From Armatimonadota bacterium (GTDB lineage: Bacteria > Sysuimicrobiota > Sysuimicrobiia > Sysuimicrobiales > Sysuimicrobiaceae): a stretch of 64,000 bases of DNA. Positions 35,445 through 45,181 of this stretch are shown here, in pieces. The notes under the pieces are model-generated. The model ran no database searches, was not told the origin of the DNA, and was given only the letters and a program-made list of their open reading frames with translations. The stretch lies in assembly GCA_025060455.1 (NCBI GenBank), contig JANXBY010000075.1:1-64000 (forward strand). Direction: 5' to 3'. Within the stretch, counting starts at the first letter, position 1. Each line of letters begins with the position of its first letter. A program made the position numbers and the translations under genes.

Positions 35445-36721
35445 GCCGCCTCCCGGAACGCCTCCCGCGCGGCCCGTAGGATCCAGTCCACCTCCTCCGG
35501 CCCGTGGGCCGCGGACACAAACCACGCCTCAAAGGGCGAGGGCGGTAGGTACACCCCGCGCGCCAGCATACCGTGGAAGAACCGCGCAAACCGGGCCCCA
35601 TCACAGGCGCGGGCGGTGGCGTAGTCGACCACCGGTCCTGGGGTGAAGAAGACCGTGAGCATGGATCCCACCCGGTTCACGCACACCGGTACCCCGGCCC
35701 GGTCCGCCTCCTCCCGGAGTCCCTCCTCCAGGGCCCGGCCGACCTCTTCCAACTGCCGGTACACCGCCCCGTCTTCCAGCACCCGCAGGGTGGCCAGGCC
35801 CGCCCGCACCGCCACGGGGTTGCCCGACAGGGTCCCCGCCTGGTAGACAGGTCCGTCCGGGGCCACCAACCGCATCAAATCCGCCCTTCCGCCGTAGGCG
35901 GCCAGGGGGAAGCCGCCACCGATGACCTTCCCCAGGCACGTGAGGTCCGGCCGCACGCCGAACAGGTCCTGGGCGGCCCCGTAGTGCAGCCGGAACCCCG
36001 TGATTACCTCGTCGAACACCAGCAGGGCGCCGTAGCGCTCCGTCAGTTCTCTCAGGCCCTGGAGGAAGCCGGGCTGCGGGGGGACCGTCCCCATGTTGCC
36101 CGCCACGGGCTCCACCAGCACCGCCGCGATCTCACCCCCGCGGCGTCGGAACAACTCGTGCACCGCCCCCAGGTCGTTGTACGGCAGGGAGTAGGTGGCC
36201 TGCACCGCGGACCGCGCGACGCCCGCGCTGTCTGGCAGGCCGAAGGTGGCTACCCCCGAACCGGCCCGCACCAGCAGCACGTCCGCGTGTCCGTGGTAGC
36301 CACCGTCGAACTTCACCACCCCCTCCCGGCCGGTGGCGGCCCGGGCCACCCGCAGTGCGCTCATCACCGCCTCGGTGCCCGAGTTCACCAGCCGCACCAC
36401 CTCCACGGAGGGAACCGCCGCGCACAGCCGCTCGCAGAACTCCACCTCCCACGGGGTGGGCGCGCCGAAGCTGCTCCCGTCCGCCACCGCCTGCTGGGCC
36501 GCCTGCACCACCACGGGGTGCGCATGTCCCAGAATCAGGGCTCCCCAGGAGCTCACGCAGTCCACGTAACGCCGCCCGTCCGCGTCCGCCACGTACGCCC
36601 CTTCCCCGCGGACGAGAAACGGCGGGCAGCCGCCCACCGCGCGGAAGGCCCGCACGGGGCTGTTCACGCCCCCGGGCATGACGCGCCGCGCCCGCTCGAA
36701 CAGCTCCTCGGAGGCCCTCAC
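35441..36721 (-). CDS. hemL: Glutamate-1-semialdehyde 2,1-aminomutase
   Basis: [69 protein letters not shown]. Confidence 0.97.
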   Translation of the reverse strand: MRASEELFERARRVMPGGVNSPVRAFRAVGGCPPFLVRGEGAYVADADGRRYVDCVSSWGALILGHAHPVVVQAAQQAVADGSSFGAPTPWEVEFCERLCAAVPSVEVVRLVNSGTEAVMSALRVARAATGREGVVKFDGGYHGHADVLLVRAGSGVATFGLPDSAGVARSAVQATYSLPYNDLGAVHELFRRRGGEIAAVLVEPVAGNMGTVPPQPGFLQGLRELTERYGALLVFDEVITGFRLHYGAAQDLFGVRPDLTCLGKVIGGGFPLAAYGGRADLMRLVAPDGPVYQAGTLSGNPVAVRAGLATLRVLEDGAVYRQLEEVGRALEEGLREEADRAGVPVCVNRVGSMLTVFFTPGPVVDYATARACDGARFARFFHGMLARGVYLPPSPFEAWFVSAAHGPEEVDWILRAAREAFREAA

Positions 36722-37698
36722 CGGAGCAACCGTGCGGCGTCCTTGGCGAAGTACGTGAGGATCCAGTCCGCGCCGGCCCGTCGGATGGCCAGTAACACCT
36801 CCAGCATGGCGGAGGGCAGGTCCAGCCAGCCCCGCTGCGCCGCTGCGTGCACCATGGCGTACTCCCCGCTCACGCAGTACGCCGCCACCGGCACCGCGCA
36901 CCGCTCGCGCACCGCCCTCAGCACGTCCAGGTAGGGCAGGGCCGGCTTGACCATCACCGCGTCCGCGCCCTCCGCCACCTCCTCCTCCACCCGGCGCAGG
37001 GCCGCCCGCAGGTTCGGGGGCGCCAGCTGGTAGCTGCGGCGGTCGCCGAACCGCGGGGCGGACTCCGCGGCGTCGCGGAACGGCCCGTAGAAGCTGGACG
37101 CGAACTTGGCCGCGTAGCTCAAGATGGCGGTGTGCGGGAACCCGGCCGCGTCCAGGGCCCGCCGGATGGCCGCCACCTGGCCGTCCATCACCCCGCTGGG
37201 CGCGATCACGTCCGCCCCCGCCCGGGCCTGGCTCACCGCGATCCGCCCGTACAGTTCCAGGGTGCGGTCGTTGTCCACCGTCTCCGGGCCGTCGGCCAGC
37301 ACCCCGCAGTGCCCGTGGTCCGTGTACTCACAGAGGCACAGGTCCGCCACCAGCACCACGCGATCCCCGAACTCGGACCGCAGGGCCCGAAGGGCGCTCT
37401 GCACCACCCCCTCGTCGTCCCACGCGCCGCTTCCCACCGGGTCCTTGCGCGCGGGGATCCCAAACAGGATCACCGCCCCGACCCCTACCTCCACCAGCTC
37501 CCCCACTTCCTGCACCAGACTCGAGAGGGTGTGCTGCAGCTGGCCAGGCAGGGAAGAGATCGGCACCGGGTCCCGGATTCCCTCCTTGACGAACAGCGGC
37601 GCGATCAGCTGGCGAGCAGAAAGCTCCACCTCCTGAGACAGCCGCCGGAGGGCTTCCGTACGGCGCCAGCGGCGGCTCCGGAAACTCGGGAAGCTCAC
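36718..37698 (-). CDS. hemB: Porphobilinogen synthase
   Basis: [10 protein letters not shown]...[20 protein letters not shown]...[23 protein letters not shown]...[15 protein letters not shown]. Confidence 0.97.
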   Translation of the reverse strand: MSFPSFRSRRWRRTEALRRLSQEVELSARQLIAPLFVKEGIRDPVPISSLPGQLQHTLSSLVQEVGELVEVGVGAVILFGIPARKDPVGSGAWDDEGVVQSALRALRSEFGDRVVLVADLCLCEYTDHGHCGVLADGPETVDNDRTLELYGRIAVSQARAGADVIAPSGVMDGQVAAIRRALDAAGFPHTAILSYAAKFASSFYGPFRDAAESAPRFGDRRSYQLAPPNLRAALRRVEEEVAEGADAVMVKPALPYLDVLRAVRERCAVPVAAYCVSGEYAMVHAAAQRGWLDLPSAMLEVLLAIRRAGADWILTYFAKDAARLLR

Positions 37699-38480
37699 AC
37701 GGATCCCTCCCCTCGCGCGGCGCGGACTACCGCGTCCACCAGGCCCTCCTGGGTGTAGGTATCCGCCACCCCAGCCACCCACAACCCCGCCTGTTGCGCC
37801 GCAGAAGCCGTCACGGGCCCGATGCACACCGCGGGCACACGCCTTAGCAGCTCCGGCCCCCCGCACAGCCGTACCGCCGCGTGCACCGCGGACGGGCTGG
37901 CAAAGGTGGCCAGGTCCACGCCCTGCCGGAGCACCCCGCGCAGCCGCTCGGCTTCATTGTACGCGGGCTCCGTGCGGTACGCGGCCACCACCTCCACCCG
38001 CGCCCCGAGCTCCTCGAGGCCCTGCGGGAGCACGTCCCGCGCCTCCTGGGCGCGGACCACCAGCACGCGGGCACCGCGCACCCCGACGGCGCGGAAGGCG
38101 TCGACCAAGGACTCCGCCACGAACTGAGCGGGTTGCAGGTGCACCGTCCACCCGAGCTCCGCCGCGGCCCGCGCGGTGGCAGGGCCGATGCACGCCACCC
38201 GCGCGCGGGCAGGAAGCCTGCGGTGGCGGGCCGCCAGCGCTTGGCCGAAGCGGTGCACGCCGTTGCGGCTGGTGAACACCACCCAATCGTACGCGTCCAC
38301 CGCTGCCGCCGCCTGAAGCAGAGGCCGCAGGTCCTCCGGAGGAAGCAACCGGATCACAGGGACGGCTTCCACCCGTGCGCCCAGGGCCTCCAGGGCCCGG
38401 CACAGCTCCCGGGCCTGGTCCCCGGGCCGGGTGACCAGCACCGTGCGGCCCCGCAGCGGCTGGACTACCTCCGCGGCCAC
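37695..38480 (-). CDS. hemD: Uroporphyrinogen-III synthase
   Basis: RTVLVTRPGDQARELCRALEALGARVEAVPVIRL...YDWVVFTSRNGVHRF...VATFASPSAVHA-type motifs; next to hemC. Confidence 0.9.
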   Translation of the reverse strand: MAAEVVQPLRGRTVLVTRPGDQARELCRALEALGARVEAVPVIRLLPPEDLRPLLQAAAAVDAYDWVVFTSRNGVHRFGQALAARHRRLPARARVACIGPATARAAAELGWTVHLQPAQFVAESLVDAFRAVGVRGARVLVVRAQEARDVLPQGLEELGARVEVVAAYRTEPAYNEAERLRGVLRQGVDLATFASPSAVHAAVRLCGGPELLRRVPAVCIGPVTASAAQQAGLWVAGVADTYTQEGLVDAVVRAARGEGSV

Positions 38481-39379
38481 GCCGCACCTCCCAGAACCGC
38501 CAGAAACGGCCGTACGGCGTCTGCGGCCTGCCGCCCCACCCGCTCCGGGTCGTCGGGCGCACCCTCCTGCTCCACCGACACCTGGCGGCTACCGTCCTCG
38601 GACAGCACCCGCACCCGCAGCCGCAGCCGCCCTGTCTCCGCGGTCGCCAACGCCCCCACGGGCAGGGTGCAGCCACCGCCCAGGGCGCGCAGGAAGGCTC
38701 TTTCAGCCCGCACCGCGGCGTGCGTGGTCGCGTCGTCGATCCGGCTCGCCAGCTCCACCAACGCCCGGTCGCCTTCCCTCACCTGGACCGCCAACGCTCC
38801 CTGGGCCGGGGCCGGCAGCACCACATCGGGATCCAGCAGCTGGCGGATGCGGTCCTGCCACCCACCGCGGACCAGCCCCGCGGCCGCCAGCACCGCACCG
38901 TCCACCTCGCCGGCCTCCACCTTGCGCAACCGGGTGTCCACGTTGCCCCGGAGGGGCACCACCTGCAGGTCGCGGCGGTACGCCAGCAGCTGGGCCTTCC
39001 TGCGGGGGCTCGTGGTACCCACACGGGCGCCTGCGGGAAGCGCGTCCAGGGTGGGCCAGGGGCCCACCAAGCAGTCCCTGGGATCCTCCCGGGTGGGAAC
39101 CGCGGCCACCACCAGTCCGGGGGTGGGCTCCGTGGGCAGGTCCTTCAGGCTGTGCACCACCAGGTCCACTACACCGTCCGCCAGCGCCCGCTCCAGCTCC
39201 CGGGTGAACCAACCGGCGCCGCCCAGCTCGGGGATGGGGCGGCGGGAGCGGTCGCCCGCGGTGCGCACCGCGACCACCTGGAACTCCAGGCGCGGATCCA
39301 CACCGCGTAGCTGTTTTACCACCCAGTCCGTCTGGCGCCGGCTGAGGGAGCTCGCGCGGGTACCGACTCGCAGGGTCAA
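38465..39379 (-). CDS. hemC: Hydroxymethylbilane synthase
   Basis: LRVGTRASSLSRRQTDWVVKQL...HSLKDLPTEPTPGLVVAAVPTREDPRDCLV...CTLPVGALA. Confidence 0.96.
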   Translation of the reverse strand: MTLRVGTRASSLSRRQTDWVVKQLRGVDPRLEFQVVAVRTAGDRSRRPIPELGGAGWFTRELERALADGVVDLVVHSLKDLPTEPTPGLVVAAVPTREDPRDCLVGPWPTLDALPAGARVGTTSPRRKAQLLAYRRDLQVVPLRGNVDTRLRKVEAGEVDGAVLAAAGLVRGGWQDRIRQLLDPDVVLPAPAQGALAVQVREGDRALVELASRIDDATTHAAVRAERAFLRALGGGCTLPVGALATAETGRLRLRVRVLSEDGSRQVSVEQEGAPDDPERVGRQAADAVRPFLAVLGGAAWPRR

Positions 39380-40668
39380 CGGCCGGCTTCGGACTCCAAC
39401 GCGGCCGGTTCGTCCTCGAAGCCCAGCAGGGTGCGGGCGGCCTCCACGTACACCGTGTCCTCGCGCCGCGCGATCTCCTTCAGGCGAACAATGGGACCGT
39501 GCAGCAGCCGGTTCACCACCGACTGCAACAGGGCGCGCACCGTCTCCCGTTCCTGCTCCGTGAGCCCCTGGAGGCGCGGCAGTGCCCGCCGCCACTCCTC
39601 CTCCGCCACCGCCTCCGCACGGGCCCGGAGGGCGGTGATGAGCGGGACCACCTTCAGCGACCGCAGCCAGGCGCAGAACCGGTCCGTCTCTTCCGCCACG
39701 ATCTTCTCCGCCTGGGCGATCTCCGCCTGCCGCGCCTGCCGGGCGGCCTCGCTCACCGCCTGCAGGTCGTCCACGTTCAGCAGCCGGACGCCGGGCAGCC
39801 CGCCCACTGCAGGGTGTACGTCCCTCGGCACCGCGATGTCCACGATCACGAGGGGCTCGCGGCGGCCCTGCACCGCCTGGGCCACCAGTTCCGGTTCCAC
39901 CACCGGGTGGGGTGCTGCGGTGGAGGTCACCAGGATGTCCACCTCCGACAGGTAACGGCCCAGCTCGTCGAACCGGACCGCTACCCCGCCCAGGCGCTCC
40001 GCCAGGGGCCGGGCGTGCTCCAGGGTGCGGTTGCACACCACCACGCCCCCACAGCCCGACTCCACCAGGTGCCGGACGGTGAGCTCCGCCATCTCCCCGG
40101 CACCCAGGACCAGCACCCGCCGGCCCCCCAGCCCGCCCAGCAGCTGCCGCGCCACCTCCACCGCGGCCCCGGGCACCGAAAGCGAGCCCCGCTCGATGCC
40201 CGTGCGCTGCCGCACCTGGCGGGACGTGGCGATGGCCTGTCGGAACAGGGCGTCCAGCAGCGGCCCCGTGGCCCGGCTCGCGCGGGCCGCGCCGAAGGCC
40301 TCCCGCACCTGGCCCATGATCTGGGTCTCGCCCACCATCATGGAGTCGAGCCCGCTTGCGACCCGGAACAGGTGACGGACCGCGTCCGCGCCCCGGAGGG
40401 CATACACGTACGGCTCCAGCTCCTGCAGCGAAACCCCGTGGTAGTCGCACCAGAACGCCAGCACCGCGTGGGTCCCCGCGGAGGCGTCCTCCGCCACCAC
40501 GTAGGCCTCGGTCCGGTTGCAGGTCGAGAGGAGCACCGCCTCGTGGACGCCGTCCCTTCCCCGCAGGAGCGCAGAGGCCACACCCAGGCGGCTCTCCAGG
40601 AACGCGACCCGCTCCCGGACCTCCACGGGCGCGGTACGGTGGCTGGTGCCCACGCAGAGGATGTCCAT
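39376..40668 (-). CDS. hemA: Glutamyl-tRNA reductase
   Basis: GTSHRTAPVEVRERVAF; LSTCNRTEAYV; VASGLDSMMVGETQIMGQVREAF; VLGAGEMAELTVRHL. Confidence 0.97.
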   Translation of the reverse strand: MDILCVGTSHRTAPVEVRERVAFLESRLGVASALLRGRDGVHEAVLLSTCNRTEAYVVAEDASAGTHAVLAFWCDYHGVSLQELEPYVYALRGADAVRHLFRVASGLDSMMVGETQIMGQVREAFGAARASRATGPLLDALFRQAIATSRQVRQRTGIERGSLSVPGAAVEVARQLLGGLGGRRVLVLGAGEMAELTVRHLVESGCGGVVVCNRTLEHARPLAERLGGVAVRFDELGRYLSEVDILVTSTAAPHPVVEPELVAQAVQGRREPLVIVDIAVPRDVHPAVGGLPGVRLLNVDDLQAVSEAARQARQAEIAQAEKIVAEETDRFCAWLRSLKVVPLITALRARAEAVAEEEWRRALPRLQGLTEQERETVRALLQSVVNRLLHGPIVRLKEIARREDTVYVEAARTLLGFEDEPAALESEAGR

Positions 40669-40716
40669 GGCGGTTCCGGGTCGAGGATAGCCCCCGGGCC
40701 TGGAGCCGTCAAACGC

Positions 40717-41409
40717 TCACAGGAACCGCACCCCGTTGATCTGCAGCTTGAAGGCGCAGCCCAGGTGCTCCGCCGCCCGCCGGCACATCACCATGCGCGA
40801 GAGGAAGATCTCGAAGTACTCCATCACGGGCGCCTTGTCGGTGTTGATGGTGAGCTCCAGGGTGATCTCCTTGGCCCGCTCGTCCACCCGCAGGAAGGAG
40901 TGCTCCACCGCGTAGTTCACCCGGTCGTGGATGTCGAAGGTGGCAGGGTCCGGGTTGCGGACCCGGCTGCGGTGCACGTCCGACTTGTCCGCCAGGATCA
41001 CCGCGGCGCCCACCGCGCTCACGGGCTGGCCATGGGACTCCTCGTGGTTGCCGATGGCGCTCATCACCACCGCCCGCTCCGCGGGGTCCATCCCCAGGCG
41101 CTGGAGGATGGCGCCTGCCAGCAGCGCACCGGTGTGTTCGTGGTTCAGCCGGCTGACGAGGTTGCCGATGTCGTGCAGGTAGGCGGCGATGGCCGCCAGC
41201 TCGCACTCCCGCTCCGGGTAGCCCAGCCGGCGCAGGATGTTGTAGGCGATGCGGCTCGTGAGGGACGCGTGCCGGACCCCGTGCTCCGTGTAGCCCAGGA
41301 CCCCCAGGGACTCGTTGGCCCGCTCCACGTACGCCGCCACCTCCGGGTCCTGGCGGACCACGTCCACCGTGACCCGGGCAGGGGCTAGGGCGGGGGAGGG
41401 CTCAGGCAT
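40717..41409 (-). CDS. HD-domain phosphohydrolase
   Basis: EHGVRHASLTSRIAYNILRRLGYPERECELAAIAAYLHDIGNLVSRLNHEHTGA. Confidence 0.85.
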   Translation of the reverse strand: MPEPSPALAPARVTVDVVRQDPEVAAYVERANESLGVLGYTEHGVRHASLTSRIAYNILRRLGYPERECELAAIAAYLHDIGNLVSRLNHEHTGALLAGAILQRLGMDPAERAVVMSAIGNHEESHGQPVSAVGAAVILADKSDVHRSRVRNPDPATFDIHDRVNYAVEHSFLRVDERAKEITLELTINTDKAPVMEYFEIFLSRMVMCRRAAEHLGCAFKLQINGVRFL

Positions 41410-42667
41410 ACAGCCCCCGGAGGCGGCGGGCCTCCACGATGCGCTGCACGCCGAGGCAGTAGGCGCCCGTGCGCAGGTCCACGCCCACCTGCTCCGAAAA
41501 GTCCAGCACGTCCCGGAAGGCCTGCCGCATCTTGTCCTCCAGGCGCGTCCGCACCTGGTCCTCCCGCCAGAAGTAGCCGTACCGATCCTGGACCCACTCG
41601 AAGTAGCTCACCACCACCCCACCCGCGTTGGCGAGGATGTCGGGGACCACGAACACTCCCCGCCGGCGCAGGATCTCGTCCGCCTGAGGGGTGGTGGGGC
41701 CGTTGGCGCCCTCCACCACCACCTTCGCGCGGATGGCGTGCGCGTTCGCCTTGGTGATCTGGTTCTCGATGGCCGCGGGTACCAGCAGCTCGCAGTCCAG
41801 CTCCAGCAGCTCCGCGTTGGTGAGGGTCCGGGCGCCCGGGTAGCCCACCACGCTGCCCGTGCGGTCCCGGTGCTCCCGCACCAGTCGGGGCACCAGCCCC
41901 TCGGGGTGGAAGATGCCCCCGTGTACGTCGCTCACCGCCACCACCCGGGCGCCCGCCTCATGCAGCAGCCGTGCGGTGTGGAAGCCCACGTTGCCGAAGC
42001 CTTGGACCACCACCCGCGCCCCCTCCACGGGCAGGCCCGCGTGCGCGAAGGCCTCCCGCGCCACCACCAGGATCCCGCGCCCCGTGGCCTCCTCCCGACC
42101 CCGGGAGCCGCCCAGGGGGATGGGCTTCCCGGTCACGGTGCCCGGCTCCAGGTAGCCGCGCTTCATGCAGATGGTGTCCATGACCCACGCCATCACCTGG
42201 GCGTTGGTGCCCACGTCCGGCGCGGGGATGTCCTTGTCGGGGCCGATGATGTCGAAGATCTCCGCGGTGTACCGGCGGGTGATGCGCTCGAGCTCCCGGT
42301 GCGACAGCCGCGCGGGGTCGCAGGCCACCCCGCCTTTCCCACCTCCGAAGGGGATGTCCACCACCGCGCACTTGATGGACATGTAAGCGGCCAGGGCCTT
42401 CATTTCGTCCAGGTTCACGTTGGGGTGGTAGCGCAGCCCACCCTTGCACGGGCCACGGGCGGTGTCGTACTGCACCCGGTAGCCCGTGAACACCTCCACG
42501 CGGCCGTCGTCCATCTCCACGGGCAGGGAGACGATGACGCACCGCCGCGGGTGCTTCAGGGGCCGGCTGGTGGACTCGTCGTACCCGAGGATGGCCGAGG
42601 CCCGGTCGATCCAGCGGCAGACCGACTCGAAGGGGTTCTCCTGCTCCGCCTCCAACACCACCGACAT
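41402..42667 (-). CDS. Glu/Leu/Phe/Val dehydrogenase
   Basis: GPCKGGLRYHPNVNLDEMKALAAYMSIKCAVVDIPFGGGKGGV; VVVQGFGNVGFHTARLLHEAGARVVAVSD. Confidence 0.96.
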   Translation of the reverse strand: MSVVLEAEQENPFESVCRWIDRASAILGYDESTSRPLKHPRRCVIVSLPVEMDDGRVEVFTGYRVQYDTARGPCKGGLRYHPNVNLDEMKALAAYMSIKCAVVDIPFGGGKGGVACDPARLSHRELERITRRYTAEIFDIIGPDKDIPAPDVGTNAQVMAWVMDTICMKRGYLEPGTVTGKPIPLGGSRGREEATGRGILVVAREAFAHAGLPVEGARVVVQGFGNVGFHTARLLHEAGARVVAVSDVHGGIFHPEGLVPRLVREHRDRTGSVVGYPGARTLTNAELLELDCELLVPAAIENQITKANAHAIRAKVVVEGANGPTTPQADEILRRRGVFVVPDILANAGGVVVSYFEWVQDRYGYFWREDQVRTRLEDKMRQAFRDVLDFSEQVGVDLRTGAYCLGVQRIVEARRLRGLYA

Positions 42668-42687
42668 CCCGCACCCCCGCCCGCGCT

Positions 42688-43035
42688 TTACGAACCGGAC
42701 TTGGTCTTCGCCTCCCGTTCTTTGGTCTCCGCCTCCGGACGCCGGCTGCGCACGGACGCCACCGCCGCCCGGTCCGCCCGCACCCGCACGTTGGGCGCCA
42801 GCTCAAGGGTCAACACGTCGTCCTGTACGTCCGTGATGGTGGCGTGCAGCCCGCCTACGGTGACCACCCGGTCTCCCTTCCGGAGCTTGCTGAGCATCTC
42901 CTTCCGCCGCTTCTGCTGCTGCTGCTGGGGGCGGATCAGCAGCACGTAGAACATCACCAGCAGCAGCGCCCACACGATCAGGGTAGGAAGCAGGCTTGCC
43001 TGCCCCTGCGCACCCTGCGCCTGGAGAAGGACCAT
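42688..43035 (-). CDS. yajC: Preprotein translocase subunit YajC
   Basis: MFYVLLIRPQQQQQKRRKEMLSKLRKGDRVVTVGGLHATITDVQDDVLTLELAPNVRVR. Confidence 0.93.
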   Translation of the reverse strand: MVLLQAQGAQGQASLLPTLIVWALLLVMFYVLLIRPQQQQQKRRKEMLSKLRKGDRVVTVGGLHATITDVQDDVLTLELAPNVRVRADRAAVASVRSRRPEAETKEREAKTKSGS

Positions 43036-43174
43036 CGCGCCTCCTTCAGCTCTGGTATCGGCCCCAGCCGTCCTCCTTCCACCCCACGGCGGCCTTTCCC
43101 TCGCTGGCGCCCACCGCCGGACCGGCGTTCGGAGGCCGGCTGCAGTATAGCACGCCTTCCGGGGTTGGCCGGCC

Positions 43175-43202
43175 GCGTGCGTATAATCGCGTGCGTATAA
43201 TC
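43175..43202 (+). repeat. Perfect 2x14-bp tandem repeat, each copy containing TATAAT
   Basis: GCGTGCGTATAATC|GCGTGCGTATAATC upstream of the lone plus-strand ORF. Confidence 0.85.
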
Positions 43203-43232
43203 CCGTTGGAACACCGGAGGCGGGAGGTTGAG

Positions 43233-43748
43233 GTGGCAGAGGAGCGTCCCCGCAGGACAGTCGCGCAAGACCCCCAGAAGGAGGCGGAGCGCAAGCGGCT
43301 CATCGAGGAGGCTAAGGCACGCTGGGCGGCCAAGAAGGCGGAAGGTGGGGGAGCTGCGGCGGCGCCCGCGGCCGCCCGGCCTCAGGAGGCGCGGGCGGCG
43401 GCGCAGGCTCCCACGGTGCCCGTTCCGGTGGCCAGCCACAACCCCGGCGGCAGCCCCATCACCGCACCGGCCAACCCGAACCTGGTAGCCGTCGGGACCG
43501 TCAACCAGGCGGTGGAGATCCAGGCAGACCCCACGGAGGAGGCCAACCTGCGCAAGCTGCTCGGGGGCCTTGGCGCCTACCAGAACCCCTTGCGGCGCGG
43601 CGCGTGGCAGGTGGACTACCGGTACTGGAAGGAGGCACGCCGGCGCCTGGAGGCCGCAGGCTACAAGGTGGAGGGCCGGGATTATATGGGCCGTCCGCTG
43701 GACGAATGGGATCCCCTGACCCGTGGCTGGGTGCGGGTGGAGCCCTGA
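43233..43748 (+). CDS. Hypothetical protein with Ala/Pro-rich middle and conserved-looking C-terminus
   Basis: GTG after a GGAGG-type SD; VAEERPRRTVAQDPQKEAERKRLIEEAKARWAAKKAEGG...YRYWKEARRRLEAAGYKVEGRDYMGRPLDEWDPLTRGWVRVEP. Confidence 0.65.
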   Translation: MAEERPRRTVAQDPQKEAERKRLIEEAKARWAAKKAEGGGAAAAPAAARPQEARAAAQAPTVPVPVASHNPGGSPITAPANPNLVAVGTVNQAVEIQADPTEEANLRKLLGGLGAYQNPLRRGAWQVDYRYWKEARRRLEAAGYKVEGRDYMGRPLDEWDPLTRGWVRVEP

Positions 43749-43751
43749 CCG

Positions 43752-44882
43752 TCAGGGAAGGGCCACCTGTACGCCGGTGTAGTAGTGGCGCAGGATCCGG
43801 ACGAAGTCCCAGCCCCGCAGCGCCATGCCGCGGGCGCCCCACTGGGAGAGCCCGACCCCGTGGCCCCATCCCCGGCCCTCGAAGGTGGCCACCCCGCCTT
43901 CCACCCTCACGGTGAACAGCGTGCTGCGCAGCACGTCCGGTCCGAGGAGGCTCCGCAGCCGGTGGCCCGACAGCTCCCAGGTGCCCTCGTCGCCGGAAAG
44001 CCTCACCCGCAGCGCCCGTCCCGACTCGCTGGTCTCGGCCACCTCTAAGGACCTCAGCCCGCGGACCGGCAGCCCACCCGCGCGGACGGCTTCCTCCACC
44101 CGGGCCAGGGGCAACGAAAGCGTCCACCGCTCGTACGGAGACCCGGCCACGTAGGGGTCGTCCACGCTCCTCAGGTAGGGGTACGCCCTGCCCCACACGT
44201 TCTCGCTGGACTCCGTGCGGCCGCCGGAGTCCGCGTGGTAAACGGCGAGAATCGGCTGCCCGCCGTACTGGAGGACCAGGCCCCGTGTGGCGTCCACCGC
44301 GGCCGTGGCCCGGGGGTCTTCAAAGGTCACACCCCCGTACACCTGGGAGTCGGTGTTGTCCCGGACGTCGTAGCCTTCCCGGGCGAACCGCCCCACGCTG
44401 GCCACTGCCAGCGTGCGGGCCGCCACCGCCTGGGCCTTCACCGCCTCCGGGGGCCACGCGGGGTTGATCTCCATTTTCAGGACCCCGTAGAGGTAGGACT
44501 CCAGGTCCAGCTCGTTGATGACCGTCAGCCCCCCCTCGGTGCGGCGCAGCTCCACCACACCGCGGTAGGCGCGCAGCTTGTCCTCCACCCGCACCGGCCG
44601 GTCGCCCTCCGCGGACACCCGCACCACGGTTCCGTACCGGGCCACCCCCGGGATCTCCACGCCGGCTGCGCCAGCCCTGAACGTCCACGCGCCCACGGAC
44701 AGCTGGTCCTGCCGGTCCGCCTGCACGTCCAGCACCCGCAGCGGGCTGTCCGCGCTCAGGACCACCTCGGGGCGGCCCGCCAGAAGCCCTACCCGCACCA
44801 GCTGGGGGCGCTGGGCGGACGTGGTCCTGCCGCCCGCCGCCACCAGCGCCGCAGCACACGCCACCACCAGGGCTAGCCTCAC
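43752..44882 (-). CDS. SpoIID/LytB domain protein
   Basis: VINELDLESYLYGVLKMEINPAWPPEAVKAQAVAARTLA...YHADSGGRTESSENVWG...GRGWGHGVGLSQWGARGMA. Confidence 0.93.
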   Translation of the reverse strand: MRLALVVACAAALVAAGGRTTSAQRPQLVRVGLLAGRPEVVLSADSPLRVLDVQADRQDQLSVGAWTFRAGAAGVEIPGVARYGTVVRVSAEGDRPVRVEDKLRAYRGVVELRRTEGGLTVINELDLESYLYGVLKMEINPAWPPEAVKAQAVAARTLAVASVGRFAREGYDVRDNTDSQVYGGVTFEDPRATAAVDATRGLVLQYGGQPILAVYHADSGGRTESSENVWGRAYPYLRSVDDPYVAGSPYERWTLSLPLARVEEAVRAGGLPVRGLRSLEVAETSESGRALRVRLSGDEGTWELSGHRLRSLLGPDVLRSTLFTVRVEGGVATFEGRGWGHGVGLSQWGARGMALRGWDFVRILRHYYTGVQVALP

Positions 44883-45097
44883 CGCCTGGCCCACCACAGG
44901 GCGTTCAGGAGCAAGGTGAGGACCACGCTGATCAAGATGCTGGTGACCACGGGGAAGTAGAAGGTGAACCCGTCCCGCTGGATCAGGATGTCCCCCGGAA
45001 GCCGCGGAAGGCTCAGGCGGGGGGCCAGCGACAGCAGCACGCCCACCACCACGAGGACCACGCCGAAGACGATCAGCATCCGTCCCAGCTCGGTCAT
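44879..45097 (-). CDS. DUF2905 family membrane protein
   Basis: MTELGRMLIVFGVVLVVVGVLLSLAPRLSLPRLPGDILIQRDGFTFYFPVVTSILISVVLTLLL. Confidence 0.88.
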   Translation of the reverse strand: MTELGRMLIVFGVVLVVVGVLLSLAPRLSLPRLPGDILIQRDGFTFYFPVVTSILISVVLTLLLNALWWARR

Positions 45098-45181
45098 CGT
45101 ACCCTCCCTTCGGCCCCTCTGGGCCGACCGATGTCTCCAAATAAGAGCCTACCGGAGGAAGGCCCCGCATCCTGCGGGACG

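Noticed and set aside
43752-44882. SpoIID-like gene as evidence of sporulation
   Set aside because: SpoIID/LytB-domain proteins occur in many non-sporulating bacteria, and ruvCAB-DUF2905-spoIID neighbourhoods are common; no other sporulation gene is seen here.
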